NCBI RefSeq assembly: GCF_008727755.1
Contig: NZ_CP044231.1
Coordinates: forward strand, 1,488,001 to 1,552,000
Direction: 5' to 3'
Length of the DNA stretch: 64,000 bases
Source: Microbacterium caowuchunii
GTDB lineage: Bacteria; Actinomycetota; Actinomycetes; Actinomycetales; Microbacteriaceae
In this document: in pieces, positions 16,626 to 28,993 of the stretch
Position numbering within the stretch: position 1 is the first letter of the stretch
Layout of the letters: each line of letters opens with the position of its first letter
Notes under the pieces: generated by a model
Seen by the model: the letters and a program-made list of their open reading frames with translations, nothing else
Told to the model about the DNA's origin: nothing
Database searches by the model: none
Translations under genes and position numbers: made by a program

Positions 16626-18140
16626 ATGGTCACCAGCACCGTCGAGCAGCTGAGCCCCACCCGGGTCAAGCTCCACATCACGGTCTCGCCCGAGGAGCTC
16701 AAGCCGAGCATCGCCCACGCATACGAGCACATCGCTCAGGACGTGCAGATCCCCGGCTTCCGCAAGGGCAAGGTTCCGGCTCCCATCATCGACCAGCGCA
16801 TCGGTCGCGGCGCCGTCATCGAGCACGCGGTCAACGAAGGCCTGGACGGCTTCTACCGCGCAGCGGTGGCGGACAACGAGATCCGCGTCCTCGGCCGCCC
16901 CGAGGCCGAGGTCGTCGAGCTCCCCGAGCTGTCCGACTTCTCCGGCGACCTGAAGGTCACCGTCGAGGTCGACGTGCGTCCCGAGTTCGAGATGCCCGCC
17001 TACGAGGGTGAGACCATCACGGTCGACGCCGTCGAGACCGACGACGCCGCCATCGACGCCGAGCTCGAGAGCCTGCGCGCCCGCTTCGGCACCCTGGTGA
17101 CCGTCGACCGTCCCGCCGCGAAGGGTGACTTCGTCGAGCTGGACCTCGTCGCCACGATCGACGGCGTCGAGATCGACCGTGCGGAGGGCGTCTCCTACGA
17201 GGTCGGCTCGGGCGAGCTGCTCGAGGGCACCGATGAGGCGATCGAGTCCCTCACCGCCGGCGAGGAGACCACGTTCCGCTCGAAGCTCGTGGGCGGCGAC
17301 CACGCCGGCTCCGAGGCCGAGGTGGCCGTGACCGTCAAGGCCGTCAAGGAGCGCGAGCTCCCCGACGCCGACGACGACTTCGCGCAGATGGCGAGCGAGT
17401 TCGACACGATCGCAGAGCTGCGCGACAGCCTCGCGGCCCGCGTCGCCCAGCAGTCCACCTTCACGCAGGGCGCCGCCGCGCGCGACAAGCTCGTCGAGCT
17501 GCTGCTGGAGAAGTCCGACATCCCGGTGCCGCCGAAGCTCATCGAGGACGAGGTGAACAGCCACCTCGAGGGTGAGGGTCGTCTCGAGGACGACGTGCAC
17601 CGCGCCGAGGTCACCGAGGCCAGCGAGAAGCAGTTCCGTACCCAGGTGCTGCTCGACAAGATCGCCGAGGACGGCGACGTCCAGGTCTCTCAGGAGGAGC
17701 TGACCCAGTACCTCATCCAGTCCGCCGCGCAGTACGGCATGGCGCCCCAGGACTTCGTGAACGCGCTGCAGCAGGGCAACCAGCTGCCCGCACTGATCGG
17801 TGAGGTCGCCCGCAACAAGGCCCTCGCGATCGCGCTCGGTCGCGTGAGCGTCGTCGACACCAACGGCAAGCCCGTCGACCTCGCCGGCTTCGTCGCGGTC
17901 GAGGACGAGCCCGCCGCCGAGGAGGAGGTCGTCGCCGAGGCCCAGGAGATCGCGGACGCCGCGGCCGACGCCGAGGCGGAGGAGGCTCCGGCCAAGAAGG
18001 CCCCCGCCAAGAAGGCTCCGGCCAAGAAGGCGGCCCCGAAGAAGGACGCCGCTCCCGCCGAGGAGACGCCGGCCGACGAGGCCCCCGCCAAGAAGCCGAC
18101 GACGCGCAAGGCCGCGAAGAAGGCCGCGGACGCGGAGTAA
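16626..18140 (+). CDS. tig: Trigger factor (ribosome-associated chaperone/PPIase)
   Basis: A 504-residue trigger factor. The N-terminal ribosome-binding domain has the signature GFRKGKVP. The FKBP-type prolyl isomerase domain (about 150-245) begins near [10 protein letters not shown], and a helical chaperone domain follows to about residue 425. The protein then carries a 77-residue tail: an acidic stretch, three tandem APAKK units and a Lys/Ala/Pro-rich end resembling histone H1 tails. The usual length is 430-470, so the tail is extra. ATG 16626 follows AGGAGAACAACAGG. It sits just after tRNA-Pro and upstream of clpP1P2X, the common bacterial order tig-clpP-clpX, with a strong terminator after it. 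Confidence 0.96.
   Translation: MVTSTVEQLSPTRVKLHITVSPEELKPSIAHAYEHIAQDVQIPGFRKGKVPAPIIDQRIGRGAVIEHAVNEGLDGFYRAAVADNEIRVLGRPEAEVVELPELSDFSGDLKVTVEVDVRPEFEMPAYEGETITVDAVETDDAAIDAELESLRARFGTLVTVDRPAAKGDFVELDLVATIDGVEIDRAEGVSYEVGSGELLEGTDEAIESLTAGEETTFRSKLVGGDHAGSEAEVAVTVKAVKERELPDADDDFAQMASEFDTIAELRDSLAARVAQQSTFTQGAAARDKLVELLLEKSDIPVPPKLIEDEVNSHLEGEGRLEDDVHRAEVTEASEKQFRTQVLLDKIAEDGDVQVSQEELTQYLIQSAAQYGMAPQDFVNALQQGNQLPALIGEVARNKALAIALGRVSVVDTNGKPVDLAGFVAVEDEPAAEEEVVAEAQEIADAAADAEAEEAPAKKAPAKKAPAKKAAPKKDAAPAEETPADEAPAKKPTTRKAAKKAADAE
17985..18029 (+). repeat. Three tandem 15-nt units inside tig
   Basis: Three in-frame copies of GCnCCnGCCAAGAAG encode APAKK (residues 454-468). They differ only at third codon positions. 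This is a coding low-complexity repeat that could vary in number between strains. Confidence 0.8.
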
Positions 18141-18150
18141 GCAACCACGC

Positions 18151-18186
18151 ACGAAGGGGCGGATGCTGCGGCATCCGCCCCTTCGT
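18151..18186 (+). terminator. Terminator after tig
   Basis: Perfect 16-bp stem ACGAAGGGGCGGATGC (18151-18166) with complement 18171-18186 and a 4-nt loop, followed by a short T-containing stretch. Confidence 0.88.
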
Positions 18187-18263
18187 CGTTCCCGGCGGAG
18201 CAGGTGCATGCTGCGCCGGGTATGCCCAGGGCGAACACGGGCGAGGCCCCGGGGACCCGCCGG

Positions 18264-18269
18264 TAGATT
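18264..18269 (+). promoter_or_regulatory. Putative -10 box of clpP1
   Basis: TAGATT, 31 nt before ATG 18301. I looked for a ClgR-type operator upstream but could not support one. Confidence 0.45.
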
Positions 18270-18300
18270 CGAAACCAAGACCACCGAAACAGGAGTGAAC

Positions 18301-18885
18301 ATGGCCGAACCCCTTGTCGCGACGAGTGTTTTCGACAGGCTGCTGAAGGACCGCATCATCTGGCTCGGATCCGAGGTGCGCGACGAGAACGCGAACGAGA
18401 TCTGCGCGAAGATCCTGCTCCTCGCGGCCGAGGACTCGAAGAAGGACATCTACCTCTACATCAACTCCCCGGGCGGGTCGATCACGGCCGGCATGGCGAT
18501 CTACGACACGATGCAGTTCGTGCCGAACGACATCGTCACCGTCGGAATCGGCATGGCGGCCTCCATGGGGCAGCTGCTGCTCACCAGCGGGACGAAGGGC
18601 AAGCGGTACATCACACCCAACGCCCGCGTGCTGCTCCACCAGCCGCACGGCGGCTTCGGCGGAACGGCGAGCGACATCCAGACGCAGGCGCAGCTCATCC
18701 TCTCGATGAAGCGTCGCCTGGCCGAGATCACCGCGGAGCAGACCGGCAAGTCGGTCGAGCAGATCAACGCGGACGGCGACCGTGACCGCTGGTTCACCGC
18801 CGACGAGGCGCTCGAGTACGGCTTCGTCGACCACATCCGCGAACACGCCGCAGACGTCACCGGCGGCGGCGGAACCGCGAACTAG
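18301..18885 (+). CDS. clpP1: ClpP1 protease subunit
   Basis: A 194-residue Clp serine peptidase. Catalytic Ser88 lies in GMAASMGQ and His113 in LLHQPHGG; the catalytic Asp is in the DGDRDRW region (about 159-165). In Actinobacteria ClpP1 and ClpP2 form a mixed two-ring 14-mer that works with ClpX and ClpC. The protein lacks a long N-terminal propeptide. CAGGAG lies about 7 nt before ATG 18301. The clpP2 start is 27 nt after this stop, so the pair is an operon. Confidence 0.95.
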   Translation: MAEPLVATSVFDRLLKDRIIWLGSEVRDENANEICAKILLLAAEDSKKDIYLYINSPGGSITAGMAIYDTMQFVPNDIVTVGIGMAASMGQLLLTSGTKGKRYITPNARVLLHQPHGGFGGTASDIQTQAQLILSMKRRLAEITAEQTGKSVEQINADGDRDRWFTADEALEYGFVDHIREHAADVTGGGGTAN

Positions 18886-18912
18886 GCATTCGAAGGCGAA
18901 AGAGAGAACCGC

Positions 18913-19578
18913 ATGAACACCCCCACCTTCGGAGTCCCGCAGGGGCTGCAGATGCCCTCGAGCCGGTACGTCCTTCCGCAGTTCGAAGAGCGCACGGCCT
19001 ACGGCTACAAGCGCCAGGACCCGTACAACAAGCTGTTCGAGGATCGCGTGATCTTCCTCGGCGTGCAGGTCGACGACGCATCCGCGGACGACGTCATGGC
19101 CCAGCTGCTCGTGCTCGAGTCGCAGGACCCCGACCGCGACATCATCATGTACATCAATTCGCCGGGCGGGTCGTTCACGGCCATGACCGCGATCTACGAC
19201 ACCATGCAGTACGTGTCGCCGCAGATCCAGACGGTCGTGCTCGGCCAGGCCGCCTCGGCGGCGTCGGTCCTGCTGGCCGCCGGTGCGCCCGGTAAGCGTC
19301 TCGCGCTGCCGAACGCCCGGATCCTCATCCACCAGCCGTCGATCGGCGAGTCCGGTCACGGGCAGGCGTCGGACATCGAGATCCAGGCGGCCGAGATCCA
19401 GCGGATGCGCGTGTGGCTCGAGGAGACCATGGCCCGCCACACGGGTCAGGATGTCGCCAAGATCAACAAGGACATCGACCGCGACAAGATCCTGTCCGCC
19501 GAGGATGCGGTCGCCTACGGTCTGGTCGACCAGGTGCTGACGACGCGCAAGCGCACGCCCGCTGCCCTCGGGTCCTGA
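18913..19578 (+). CDS. clpP2: ClpP2 protease subunit
   Basis: A 221-residue ClpP paralogue with catalytic Ser115 (GQAASAASV) and His140 (ILIHQPS). The extra 25 or so N-terminal residues compared with ClpP1 are typical of ClpP2, which is processed and forms the ring that docks the ATPases in mycobacteria. Adjacent to clpP1 in one operon; AAAGAGAG precedes the start. A hairpin terminator follows at 19589-19627, so clpX likely has its own promoter. Confidence 0.95.
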   Translation: MNTPTFGVPQGLQMPSSRYVLPQFEERTAYGYKRQDPYNKLFEDRVIFLGVQVDDASADDVMAQLLVLESQDPDRDIIMYINSPGGSFTAMTAIYDTMQYVSPQIQTVVLGQAASAASVLLAAGAPGKRLALPNARILIHQPSIGESGHGQASDIEIQAAEIQRMRVWLEETMARHTGQDVAKINKDIDRDKILSAEDAVAYGLVDQVLTTRKRTPAALGS

Positions 19579-19588
19579 GACACCCTTG

Positions 19589-19627
19589 ACGACGATGCCC
19601 CGACCCCTGTGGCCGGGGCATCGTCGT
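19589..19627 (+). terminator. Terminator after clpP2
   Basis: Stem of 14 bp, ACGACGATGCCCCG with complement at 19614-19627, loop of 11 nt, followed by TCC. Confidence 0.8.
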
Positions 19628-19727
19628 TCCAGCGCATAAGACGACGTGCCGCACAATTGGCGCAGTTGTCCGAGGGTCGGGTTAGGCTCGGGGGACAGCA
19701 GACGTACCCCGGGGGAAGAGAGGCAAC

Positions 19728-20996
19728 ATGGCACGCATCGGTGAGAGCGCCGACCTCTTCAAATGTTCGTTCTGCGGCAAGAGCCAGAAGCAGGTCCAGC
19801 AGCTCATCGCCGGTCCCGGCGTGTACATCTGCGACGAATGCGTCGAGCTGTGCAACGAGATCATCGAAGAGCGCATGGCCGAGCAGACCTCCGGCGACGT
19901 CGCCGAGTTCGATCTGCCGAAGCCGCGTGAGATCTTCGCGTTCCTGGAGGACTACGTCGTCGGCCAGGAGCAGGCCAAGCGCGCGCTCTCGGTCGCGGTC
20001 TACAACCACTACAAGCGCGTCCGCTCGCAGGGCACGATCATCTCGGCCGAGCAGCGCGCCGACGAGATCGAGCTGGCCAAGAGCAACATCCTGATGCTCG
20101 GCCCGACCGGGTGCGGCAAGACCTACCTCGCGCAGACGCTCGCGAAGCGGCTCAATGTGCCCTTCGCGGTGGCCGATGCGACCGCGTTGACCGAGGCCGG
20201 CTACGTGGGCGAGGACGTGGAGAACATCCTCTTGAAGCTCCTCCAGGCGGCGGACTTCGACACCAAGCGCGCCGAGACCGGCATCATCTACATCGATGAG
20301 GTCGACAAGATCGCGCGCAAGGCCGAGAACCCCTCCATCACGAGGGATGTCTCCGGCGAGGGAGTGCAGCAGGCGCTGCTGAAGATCCTCGAGGGGACCG
20401 TCGCGTCGGTGCCGCCGCAGGGCGGCCGCAAGCACCCGCATCAGGAATTCATCCAGATCGACACCACGAACGTGCTGTTCATCGTCGCGGGGGCCTTCGC
20501 CGGCCTGGAGGAGATCATCTCCTCGCGCGTCGGCAAGCACGGCGTCGGGTTCGGCGCACCGCTCCAGCGCAAGGACGAGGGGCCGGACCTGTTCTCCGAG
20601 GTCCTTCCGGAGGATCTGCACAAGTTCGGCCTGATCCCCGAGTTCATCGGTCGTCTGCCCGTGATCGCCGCGGTCTCGCCGCTGGACCGCACGGCGCTGA
20701 TGGAGATCCTCACGGAGCCGAAGAACGCCCTGGTCAAGCAGTATCAGCGTATGTTCCAGCTCGACGACGTGGAGCTCGACTTCGAACACGATGCGCTCGA
20801 GGCCATCGCCGACCTCGCGGTGGCGCGCAAGACCGGCGCCCGCGGTCTCCGCGCGATCCTGGAGGACGTCCTGGGGCCGATCATGTTCGAGATCCCTTCG
20901 AGCGAGGATGTGGCCAAGGTCGTCGTGACCCGCGCCGCGGTCGAAGAGGGTGCGGCGCCCACGCTCGTGCTGCGCCAGAAGCGCAAGAGCGCCTGA
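19728..20996 (+). CDS. clpX: ClpX ATPase subunit of Clp protease
   Basis: A 422-residue AAA+ unfoldase. The N-terminal zinc-binding domain has C13, C16, C35 and C38. Walker A is GPTGCGKT (125-132) and Walker B is [13 protein letters not shown]. The ClpP-docking loop around the (I/L)GF motif, the pore loop with GYVGEDVE, and sensor-2 segment [11 protein letters not shown] are all present. It unfolds tagged substrates and feeds them to ClpP1P2. GGGGGAAGAGAGG precedes ATG 19728. Length is normal. Confidence 0.96.
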   Translation: MARIGESADLFKCSFCGKSQKQVQQLIAGPGVYICDECVELCNEIIEERMAEQTSGDVAEFDLPKPREIFAFLEDYVVGQEQAKRALSVAVYNHYKRVRSQGTIISAEQRADEIELAKSNILMLGPTGCGKTYLAQTLAKRLNVPFAVADATALTEAGYVGEDVENILLKLLQAADFDTKRAETGIIYIDEVDKIARKAENPSITRDVSGEGVQQALLKILEGTVASVPPQGGRKHPHQEFIQIDTTNVLFIVAGAFAGLEEIISSRVGKHGVGFGAPLQRKDEGPDLFSEVLPEDLHKFGLIPEFIGRLPVIAAVSPLDRTALMEILTEPKNALVKQYQRMFQLDDVELDFEHDALEAIADLAVARKTGARGLRAILEDVLGPIMFEIPSSEDVAKVVVTRAAVEEGAAPTLVLRQKRKSA

Positions 20997-21030
20997 GCGC
21001 CCGCGCGCCTGAGGGCCCGAGAGTGACGGC

Positions 21031-23085
21031 CTAGTCCTCGAGCCCTCGCCGGCGCAGGAGCGGTTCGATGCGTGCGTCCCTGCCGCGGAAGTCGCGGTAC
21101 GCCTCGAGGGGGTCCTTGGCGCCGCCGACGCCGAGCAGGCGCCGCCGGAACCGCTCGCCGTTGGCGCGGGTGAGTCCGCCGTGCTCGGCGAACCACTCGA
21201 CGGTGTCCGCGTCGAGGACCTCGCTCCAGATGTACGAGTAGTAGCCGGCGCTGTATCCGCCGGAGAACACGTGCGCGAAATAGGTCGAGGAGTACCGCGT
21301 GGGCACGGCGGGGTTGTCGAGGCCGATCTCGGCGAGGGCCGCCGCCTCGAAGTCGCCGACGTCGACGGCATCGATCCCGTCCGGCTCCAGTGAGTGCCAG
21401 GCCTGGTCGAGCCAGGCCGCGGCCAGGTACTCACTCGTCGAGAATCCCTGGTTGAAGGCCTCCGAGGCGTGCAATCTCTCCACCACGCCCTCCGGGAGCG
21501 GCTCGCCGGTCTCGACATGGCGAGCGTAGGAGGTCAGGATCTCGGGCCAATAGATCCACATCTCGTTGACCTGGCTGGGGAACTCCACGAAGTCCCGGAA
21601 GACGGCGGTGCCGGCGAAGTGCGGATAGGTGACGGTCGCGAACAGCCCGTGCAGCGCGTGTCCGAACTCGTGGAACAGCGTCGTCACCTCGTCGAGGGTG
21701 AGCAGGGTGGGCATTCCCTCACCGGGCTGCGACACGTTCAGGTTGTTCACGACGATCGGAGTCGTGCCGCGGAGGGCGGACTGCGAGACGATCGAGTTCA
21801 TCCATGCACCACCCCGCTTCGTGTCCCGGGTGTACAGGTCGAGCACGTACAGGCCGAGGTGGGATCCATCGGGCTCGGACACGTCGAACACCCGGGCACC
21901 CGGATGGTAGGCGTGCAGATCCTCGCGTTCCGTGAAGGTGATGCCGTACAGCTCGGTCGCGGCGCGGAAGACGCCGTCCTGCAGCACGCGTTCCGCCTCG
22001 AACCAGGGACGGAGCGCCGCGCGGTCCAGGTCGTACTCCGCCGCGCGCACGCGTTCCGTGTAGTACGCCCAGTCGTGCGCCGCCAGGGGGAACGGCACCG
22101 GCTCGGCGTCGACGATCGCCTGCAGCGCCTCCTGCTCCCGCCTCGCGTTGTGCGCCGCCGGGGCCGCCAGGCGGTGGAGCAGGTCGCGCACGGCCGCCGG
22201 GTCCCCGGCTGTCTCGTCGGCGGTCACGTACGCGGCGTGCGAGGCGTAGCCCAGGAGCCGGGCACGCTCGGCGCGGAGGCGGACGATCTCAAGCAGCACC
22301 GCACGGTTGTCGTTCTCGTTGCCCCGTGACCCGCGCGAGCGGGACGCCGTCATGATCCGTTCGCGGCTGCGCCGGTCGGTGAGGGAGGAGAGGTAGGGGT
22401 GCCCGGTGAAGAGGGTGAGGGTGACGAGGTGGCGTCCGTCCAGGCCACGGTCCCGGGCGGCCTGCGCGGTGGCGGAGAGCTCGCCGGGGGTGAGCCCGTC
22501 GAGGTCCGCCGCATCCTCGAACACGACGGCCAGGTCGTTGGTGTCGGCCAGCAGATTCTTCTCGAACGTGGTCGTCAGCGTGGACAGTCGCCGGTTCAGG
22601 TCCGTCAACCGCGCCTTCTCCTCGTCGGCGAGCCCCGCGCCGGCGTGCGTCATCTCCCGGAAGCGGCGCTGCACGAGATAACGCTGCTCGGGGGTGAGCT
22701 CCAGGTCGTCCAGGTCCTCGTGGACGGCGGCCACGCGGGCGAAGACCCGAGCGTCGAGCTGCACCGCGTCCTGATGCGCCGACATCAGGGGCGCGAGCGT
22801 TTCCTCGATCTCCTGGATGGGCGCGGTCGCATCCGCGGAGGACACCGTGTAGAACGTCCGAGACACCCTGTCCAGCAGCTCACCGCTGCGCTCGAGCGCG
22901 ACGAGGGTGTTCTCGAAGGTGGGCGCGTCGGGATCGGTGGCGATCGCCTCGATCTCGGCGCGGTGCGCGGCGAAGGCGGCATCGAAGGCGGGCAGATAGT
23001 GCTCCGGCCGGATCTTCGCGTAGGGCGGGAGCCCGGACCCGCCGGTGCTCGCGCTCAGCAGGGGGTTCGCCGCATCCGTCGCCAT
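21031..23085 (-). CDS. dcp: M3-family zinc peptidase (peptidyl-dipeptidase Dcp type)
   Basis: A 684-residue thimet-oligopeptidase-like metallopeptidase. The zinc motif HEFGH is at 472-476 within TLFHEFGHALHGLF, with the downstream Glu ligand in FVEFPSQVNEMW. The N-terminal segment PPYAKIRPEHYLPAFDAAFA and the length match the Dcp/oligopeptidase A branch. No signal peptide is seen, so it acts in the cytoplasm on short peptides. It ends 34 nt from clpX, convergently, and lies 46 nt downstream of the small 83-residue gene, probably co-transcribed with valS. Confidence 0.92.
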   Translation of the reverse strand: MATDAANPLLSASTGGSGLPPYAKIRPEHYLPAFDAAFAAHRAEIEAIATDPDAPTFENTLVALERSGELLDRVSRTFYTVSSADATAPIQEIEETLAPLMSAHQDAVQLDARVFARVAAVHEDLDDLELTPEQRYLVQRRFREMTHAGAGLADEEKARLTDLNRRLSTLTTTFEKNLLADTNDLAVVFEDAADLDGLTPGELSATAQAARDRGLDGRHLVTLTLFTGHPYLSSLTDRRSRERIMTASRSRGSRGNENDNRAVLLEIVRLRAERARLLGYASHAAYVTADETAGDPAAVRDLLHRLAAPAAHNARREQEALQAIVDAEPVPFPLAAHDWAYYTERVRAAEYDLDRAALRPWFEAERVLQDGVFRAATELYGITFTEREDLHAYHPGARVFDVSEPDGSHLGLYVLDLYTRDTKRGGAWMNSIVSQSALRGTTPIVVNNLNVSQPGEGMPTLLTLDEVTTLFHEFGHALHGLFATVTYPHFAGTAVFRDFVEFPSQVNEMWIYWPEILTSYARHVETGEPLPEGVVERLHASEAFNQGFSTSEYLAAAWLDQAWHSLEPDGIDAVDVGDFEAAALAEIGLDNPAVPTRYSSTYFAHVFSGGYSAGYYSYIWSEVLDADTVEWFAEHGGLTRANGERFRRRLLGVGGAKDPLEAYRDFRGRDARIEPLLRRRGLED

Positions 23086-23131
23086 ACGGCCACAGTAGCG
23101 GCGTCCCCCTGGCCTCGCCGAGGGCAGCCGG

Positions 23132-23383
23132 TCAGGCGAACTCGTCGTCCGGGTCGTGGCGGACGACGGCGTTCCCCTCTGCGTCGAGAGCGACGATCAC
23201 GCCGGTGTCGAGCTCGGCGACCGGCCGCCCCTCCAGCCAGGTGAGGGTCCAGCTCGGCGTCGGCTGATGGGTGAGTTGACCTTCCGGAAGGAGTTTCTCC
23301 ACTGCGGCGATCTGCGACCGCAGTGCGTCGGGGACGGCCGCCGGCGGGGTGGTGAAGGCGGCCCACCGTGTGCCCAGGCGCAT
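23132..23383 (-). CDS. Small conserved protein of unknown function
   Basis: An 83-residue protein whose ATG (23383) lies one base after the valS stop (TGAGATG), strongly suggesting translational coupling. It begins MRLGTRWAAFTTPPAAVPDAL and has a central beta-strand-like region (TPSWTLTWLEGRPVAELD) and an acidic end (HDPDDEFA). No membrane segment, cysteine motif or known domain is visible. I do not recognise it. The position between valS and an M3 peptidase gives no functional clue. Confidence 0.7.
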   Translation of the reverse strand: MRLGTRWAAFTTPPAAVPDALRSQIAAVEKLLPEGQLTHQPTPSWTLTWLEGRPVAELDTGVIVALDAEGNAVVRHDPDDEFA

Positions 23384-23384
23384 C

Positions 23385-25958
23385 TCAGGCCTCCTGCTCG
23401 GCGAACTCGACGCTCTGCACGGCGATGCCGTCCGCGACCGCGAAGGTGAGCTCCGCGATCCGGCCGACGGCCTTGAGGTCGCCTTCCGCGGACTCCAGCG
23501 CAGGGGTCATCGCGGCGGGGGCGCCGAGCACCAGGGACGACACGGGCGTCTTCTGCGAGGCCTTGGCCTCCGTCTTGGCGCGGCGGATGCCGATGAGAGC
23601 CTCGCTGACCGCACTCAGGACGGCGGGGTCGCCCTCGATCCCGAGAGGCTCGGGCCAGGACGAGACGTGGACCGACTCCTCGTGGAACCACGACCAGGCC
23701 TCTTCCGCGGCGAAGGCGAGGACCGGGGCGAACAGCCGCAGGAGCGTCTCGAGCGCGATGCGCAGAGCGAGCGCGGCGGAGGCCTGCCCGCTGTCGGTCT
23801 GGTCGTACGCCCGCTCCTTGACGAGTTCGAGGTAGTCGTCGCAGAACGTCCAGAAGAAGGACTCGGTGATCTCCAGCGCCCGGGCGTGGTCGTACTGCTC
23901 GAACGCGCGGGTCGCGTCGCGCACCACGCCGTCGAGCGTGGTCAGCATCGAGGCATCGAGTGCGTGCGTGATGCGGGCGCCCTCCGGGACCGGGAACGAC
24001 AGCACGAACTTCGCGGCGTTCAGCACCTTGATGGCGAGACGGCGGCCGATCTTGATCTGGGTCGGGTTCTGCGGGTCGAACGCGGCGTCCGTCCCCAGGC
24101 GGCTGGAGGCCGCCCAGTAGCGCACCGCGTCCGAGCCGTGCTGGTCCAGGATCGCGGCCGGCGTGACGACGTTGCCCTTGGACTTCGACATCTTCTTGCG
24201 GTCGGGGTCGACGATGAAGCCGGAGATGGCGGCATCCGTCCACGGCGCCCGGTCGTCCTCGAGCGCGCTGCGCAGGAGCGTGGAGAAGAGCCATGTGCGG
24301 ATGATGTCCTGGCCCTGCGGGCGCAGGTCGAACGGGGCGACGAGGTCCCACAGCTCGTCGTCGCGCTGCCAGCCACCGGCCAGCTGCGGCGTGAGGGACG
24401 AGGTCGCCCAGGTGTCGAAGATGTCGCGTTCGGCGTCGAAGCCGCCGGGCACCCCGCGCTGGTCCTCGGAGTACCCGGGGGGCACGTCCGAAGTGGGGTC
24501 CACCGGGAGCTGTCCGGGCTCCGGGACGAGCACGCGGTCGTAGTCCCGCTCGCCGTTCTCATCGAGCGCGTACCAGACGGGGATCGGCACGCCGAAGAAG
24601 CGCTGGCGAGAGACGAGCCAGTCGCCGGTGAGGCCGTTGGTCCAGTTCTCGAAGCGCACGCGCATGAAGTCGGGGTGCCAGTCGATCTCCTGGCCGAGGG
24701 CGATCAGCTTCTCGCGGAGCGCGGCGTCACGGGCGCCGTTGCGCAGGTACCACTGCCGGGTGGAGACGATCTCCAGCGGGCGGTCGCCCTTCTCGAAGAA
24801 CTTCACCGCGTGGGTGAAGGGCTTGGAGACCTCCAGCAGTTCGCCGGACTCCTGGAGGAGTTCCACGACGCGCTTCTTGGCGCTGAACACGGTCTTGCCC
24901 GCCAGTTCCGCGTAGGCGGCGCGCGCCGCATCCGTCTCGATCACGTCGGGCGCATCGGCGACGATACGGCCGTCCTGTCCGATGATGGTGCGGTTGGGCA
25001 GATCGAGCTCGCGCCACCAGATGATGTCGGTGACGTCACCGAAGGTGCAGATCATGGCGATGCCGGAGCCCTTGTCCGGCTGTGCGAGGGGGTGCGCGAG
25101 CACGGGTACCTCGACACCGAACAACGGCGTGGACACGGTGGTGCCGAACAGCGGCTGGTAGCGCTCGTCGTCCGGGTGCGCGACGAGGGCCACGCAGGCC
25201 GCGAGCAGTTCCGGTCGGGTGGTCTCGATCAGCACGTCGCCGCTGCCGTCGGTCTTGTGGAAGGCGAGGCGGTGGTAGGCGCTGGGCTGGTCGCGGTCCT
25301 CGAGCTCGGCCTGCGCGATCGCGGAACGGAAGTCGATGTCCCACAGGGTGGGGGCCATCGCCTGGTACGCCTCACCGCGGTCCAGGTTCCGCAGGAAGGC
25401 CAGCTGGCTGACCCGGATGGTGTCGTCGGAGATCGTGCGGTACGTCTGGGTCCAGTCGACGCTCAGGCCGAGCTTGCGGAACAGCTCCTCGAATTGCTTC
25501 TCGTCCTCGACGGTGAGGCGCTCGCACAGCTCGATGAAGTTGCGGCGGCTGATCGGCTGCTGGTCGGCCGCACGGCTGGACTTGTTGTCGCCCCCCTCGA
25601 ACGGGGGAGTGAACTGCGGGTCGTAGGGGAGGGAGGGGTCGCACCGCACGCCGTAGTAGTTCTGCACGCGGCGCTCGGTCGGCAGGCCGTTGTCGTCCCA
25701 CCCCATCGGGTAGAAGACGGTCTTGCCCCGCATCCGCTCGAACCGGGCCTTGAGGTCGGTGTGCGTGAACGAGAACACGTGACCGATGTGCAGCGAACCG
25801 GACGCGGTCGGCGGGGGAGTGTCGACGGAGAACACCCCGGCGCGGCCGGAGGCGCGGGCGGCATCGCGATCGAAGAGGTACGTCCCGCGGTCGGCCCACG
25901 CTCCGTCCCACTTGGCTTCCAGGCCCTCGAGGGCGGGCTTGTCGGGAATGGCGGTCAT
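23385..25958 (-). CDS. valS: Valyl-tRNA synthetase
   Basis: An 857-residue class I aminoacyl-tRNA synthetase. The HIGH motif is in GSLHIGHVFSFTHTD and the KMSKS motif in KKMSKSKGNVVTP. The editing (CP1) domain contains the usual ETTRPELLAACVALVAHPDD segment, and the Val-specific core GWDDNGLPTERRVQNYYGV is clear. It is short at the C-terminus compared with E. coli ValS, consistent with the other bacterial/archaeal-like ValS branch. GAGGAG sits 6 nt before ATG 25958. The reading frame continues open far upstream on this strand, antisense to uvrA, but that part is not coding. Confidence 0.95.
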   Translation of the reverse strand: MTAIPDKPALEGLEAKWDGAWADRGTYLFDRDAARASGRAGVFSVDTPPPTASGSLHIGHVFSFTHTDLKARFERMRGKTVFYPMGWDDNGLPTERRVQNYYGVRCDPSLPYDPQFTPPFEGGDNKSSRAADQQPISRRNFIELCERLTVEDEKQFEELFRKLGLSVDWTQTYRTISDDTIRVSQLAFLRNLDRGEAYQAMAPTLWDIDFRSAIAQAELEDRDQPSAYHRLAFHKTDGSGDVLIETTRPELLAACVALVAHPDDERYQPLFGTTVSTPLFGVEVPVLAHPLAQPDKGSGIAMICTFGDVTDIIWWRELDLPNRTIIGQDGRIVADAPDVIETDAARAAYAELAGKTVFSAKKRVVELLQESGELLEVSKPFTHAVKFFEKGDRPLEIVSTRQWYLRNGARDAALREKLIALGQEIDWHPDFMRVRFENWTNGLTGDWLVSRQRFFGVPIPVWYALDENGERDYDRVLVPEPGQLPVDPTSDVPPGYSEDQRGVPGGFDAERDIFDTWATSSLTPQLAGGWQRDDELWDLVAPFDLRPQGQDIIRTWLFSTLLRSALEDDRAPWTDAAISGFIVDPDRKKMSKSKGNVVTPAAILDQHGSDAVRYWAASSRLGTDAAFDPQNPTQIKIGRRLAIKVLNAAKFVLSFPVPEGARITHALDASMLTTLDGVVRDATRAFEQYDHARALEITESFFWTFCDDYLELVKERAYDQTDSGQASAALALRIALETLLRLFAPVLAFAAEEAWSWFHEESVHVSSWPEPLGIEGDPAVLSAVSEALIGIRRAKTEAKASQKTPVSSLVLGAPAAMTPALESAEGDLKAVGRIAELTFAVADGIAVQSVEFAEQEA

Positions 25959-26022
25959 GGGATCTCCTCGCGCGATATGTGCGGCACTGTGTGAGCGTGC
26001 CTGAATATGGGATTCGGGGCCC

Positions 26023-26028
26023 AGTCTA
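26023..26028 (-). promoter_or_regulatory. Putative -10 box of valS
   Basis: Minus-strand TAGACT, about 65 nt before the valS start, in the 135-nt divergent gap with uvrA. I see no T-box in the leader. Confidence 0.45.
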
Positions 26029-26081
26029 TCCGCCCCCGTCCGCCGCCAGCGAAGCCACAGCCCGGTGTCAGCGGTGCTGCC

Positions 26082-26087
26082 TAGACT
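26082..26087 (+). promoter_or_regulatory. -10 box for leaderless uvrA
   Basis: TAGACT ends 6 nt before GTG 26094 with no Shine-Dalgarno, consistent with a leaderless transcript. I could not find a convincing LexA box nearby. Confidence 0.5.
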
Positions 26088-26093
26088 TGTCTG

Positions 26094-28991
<2,898 letters not shown>

Positions 28992-28993
28992 TC

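Noticed and set aside
18187..18300. ClgR operator in front of clpP1
   Set aside because: GGCGAAC and GGGCGAGG are present but do not assemble into the expected CGC-N5-GCG palindrome.
25959..26093. T-box or LexA box in the valS/uvrA gap
   Set aside because: No specifier hairpin or T-box consensus sequence, and no CGAAC-N-GTTCG type palindrome, could be found by eye.
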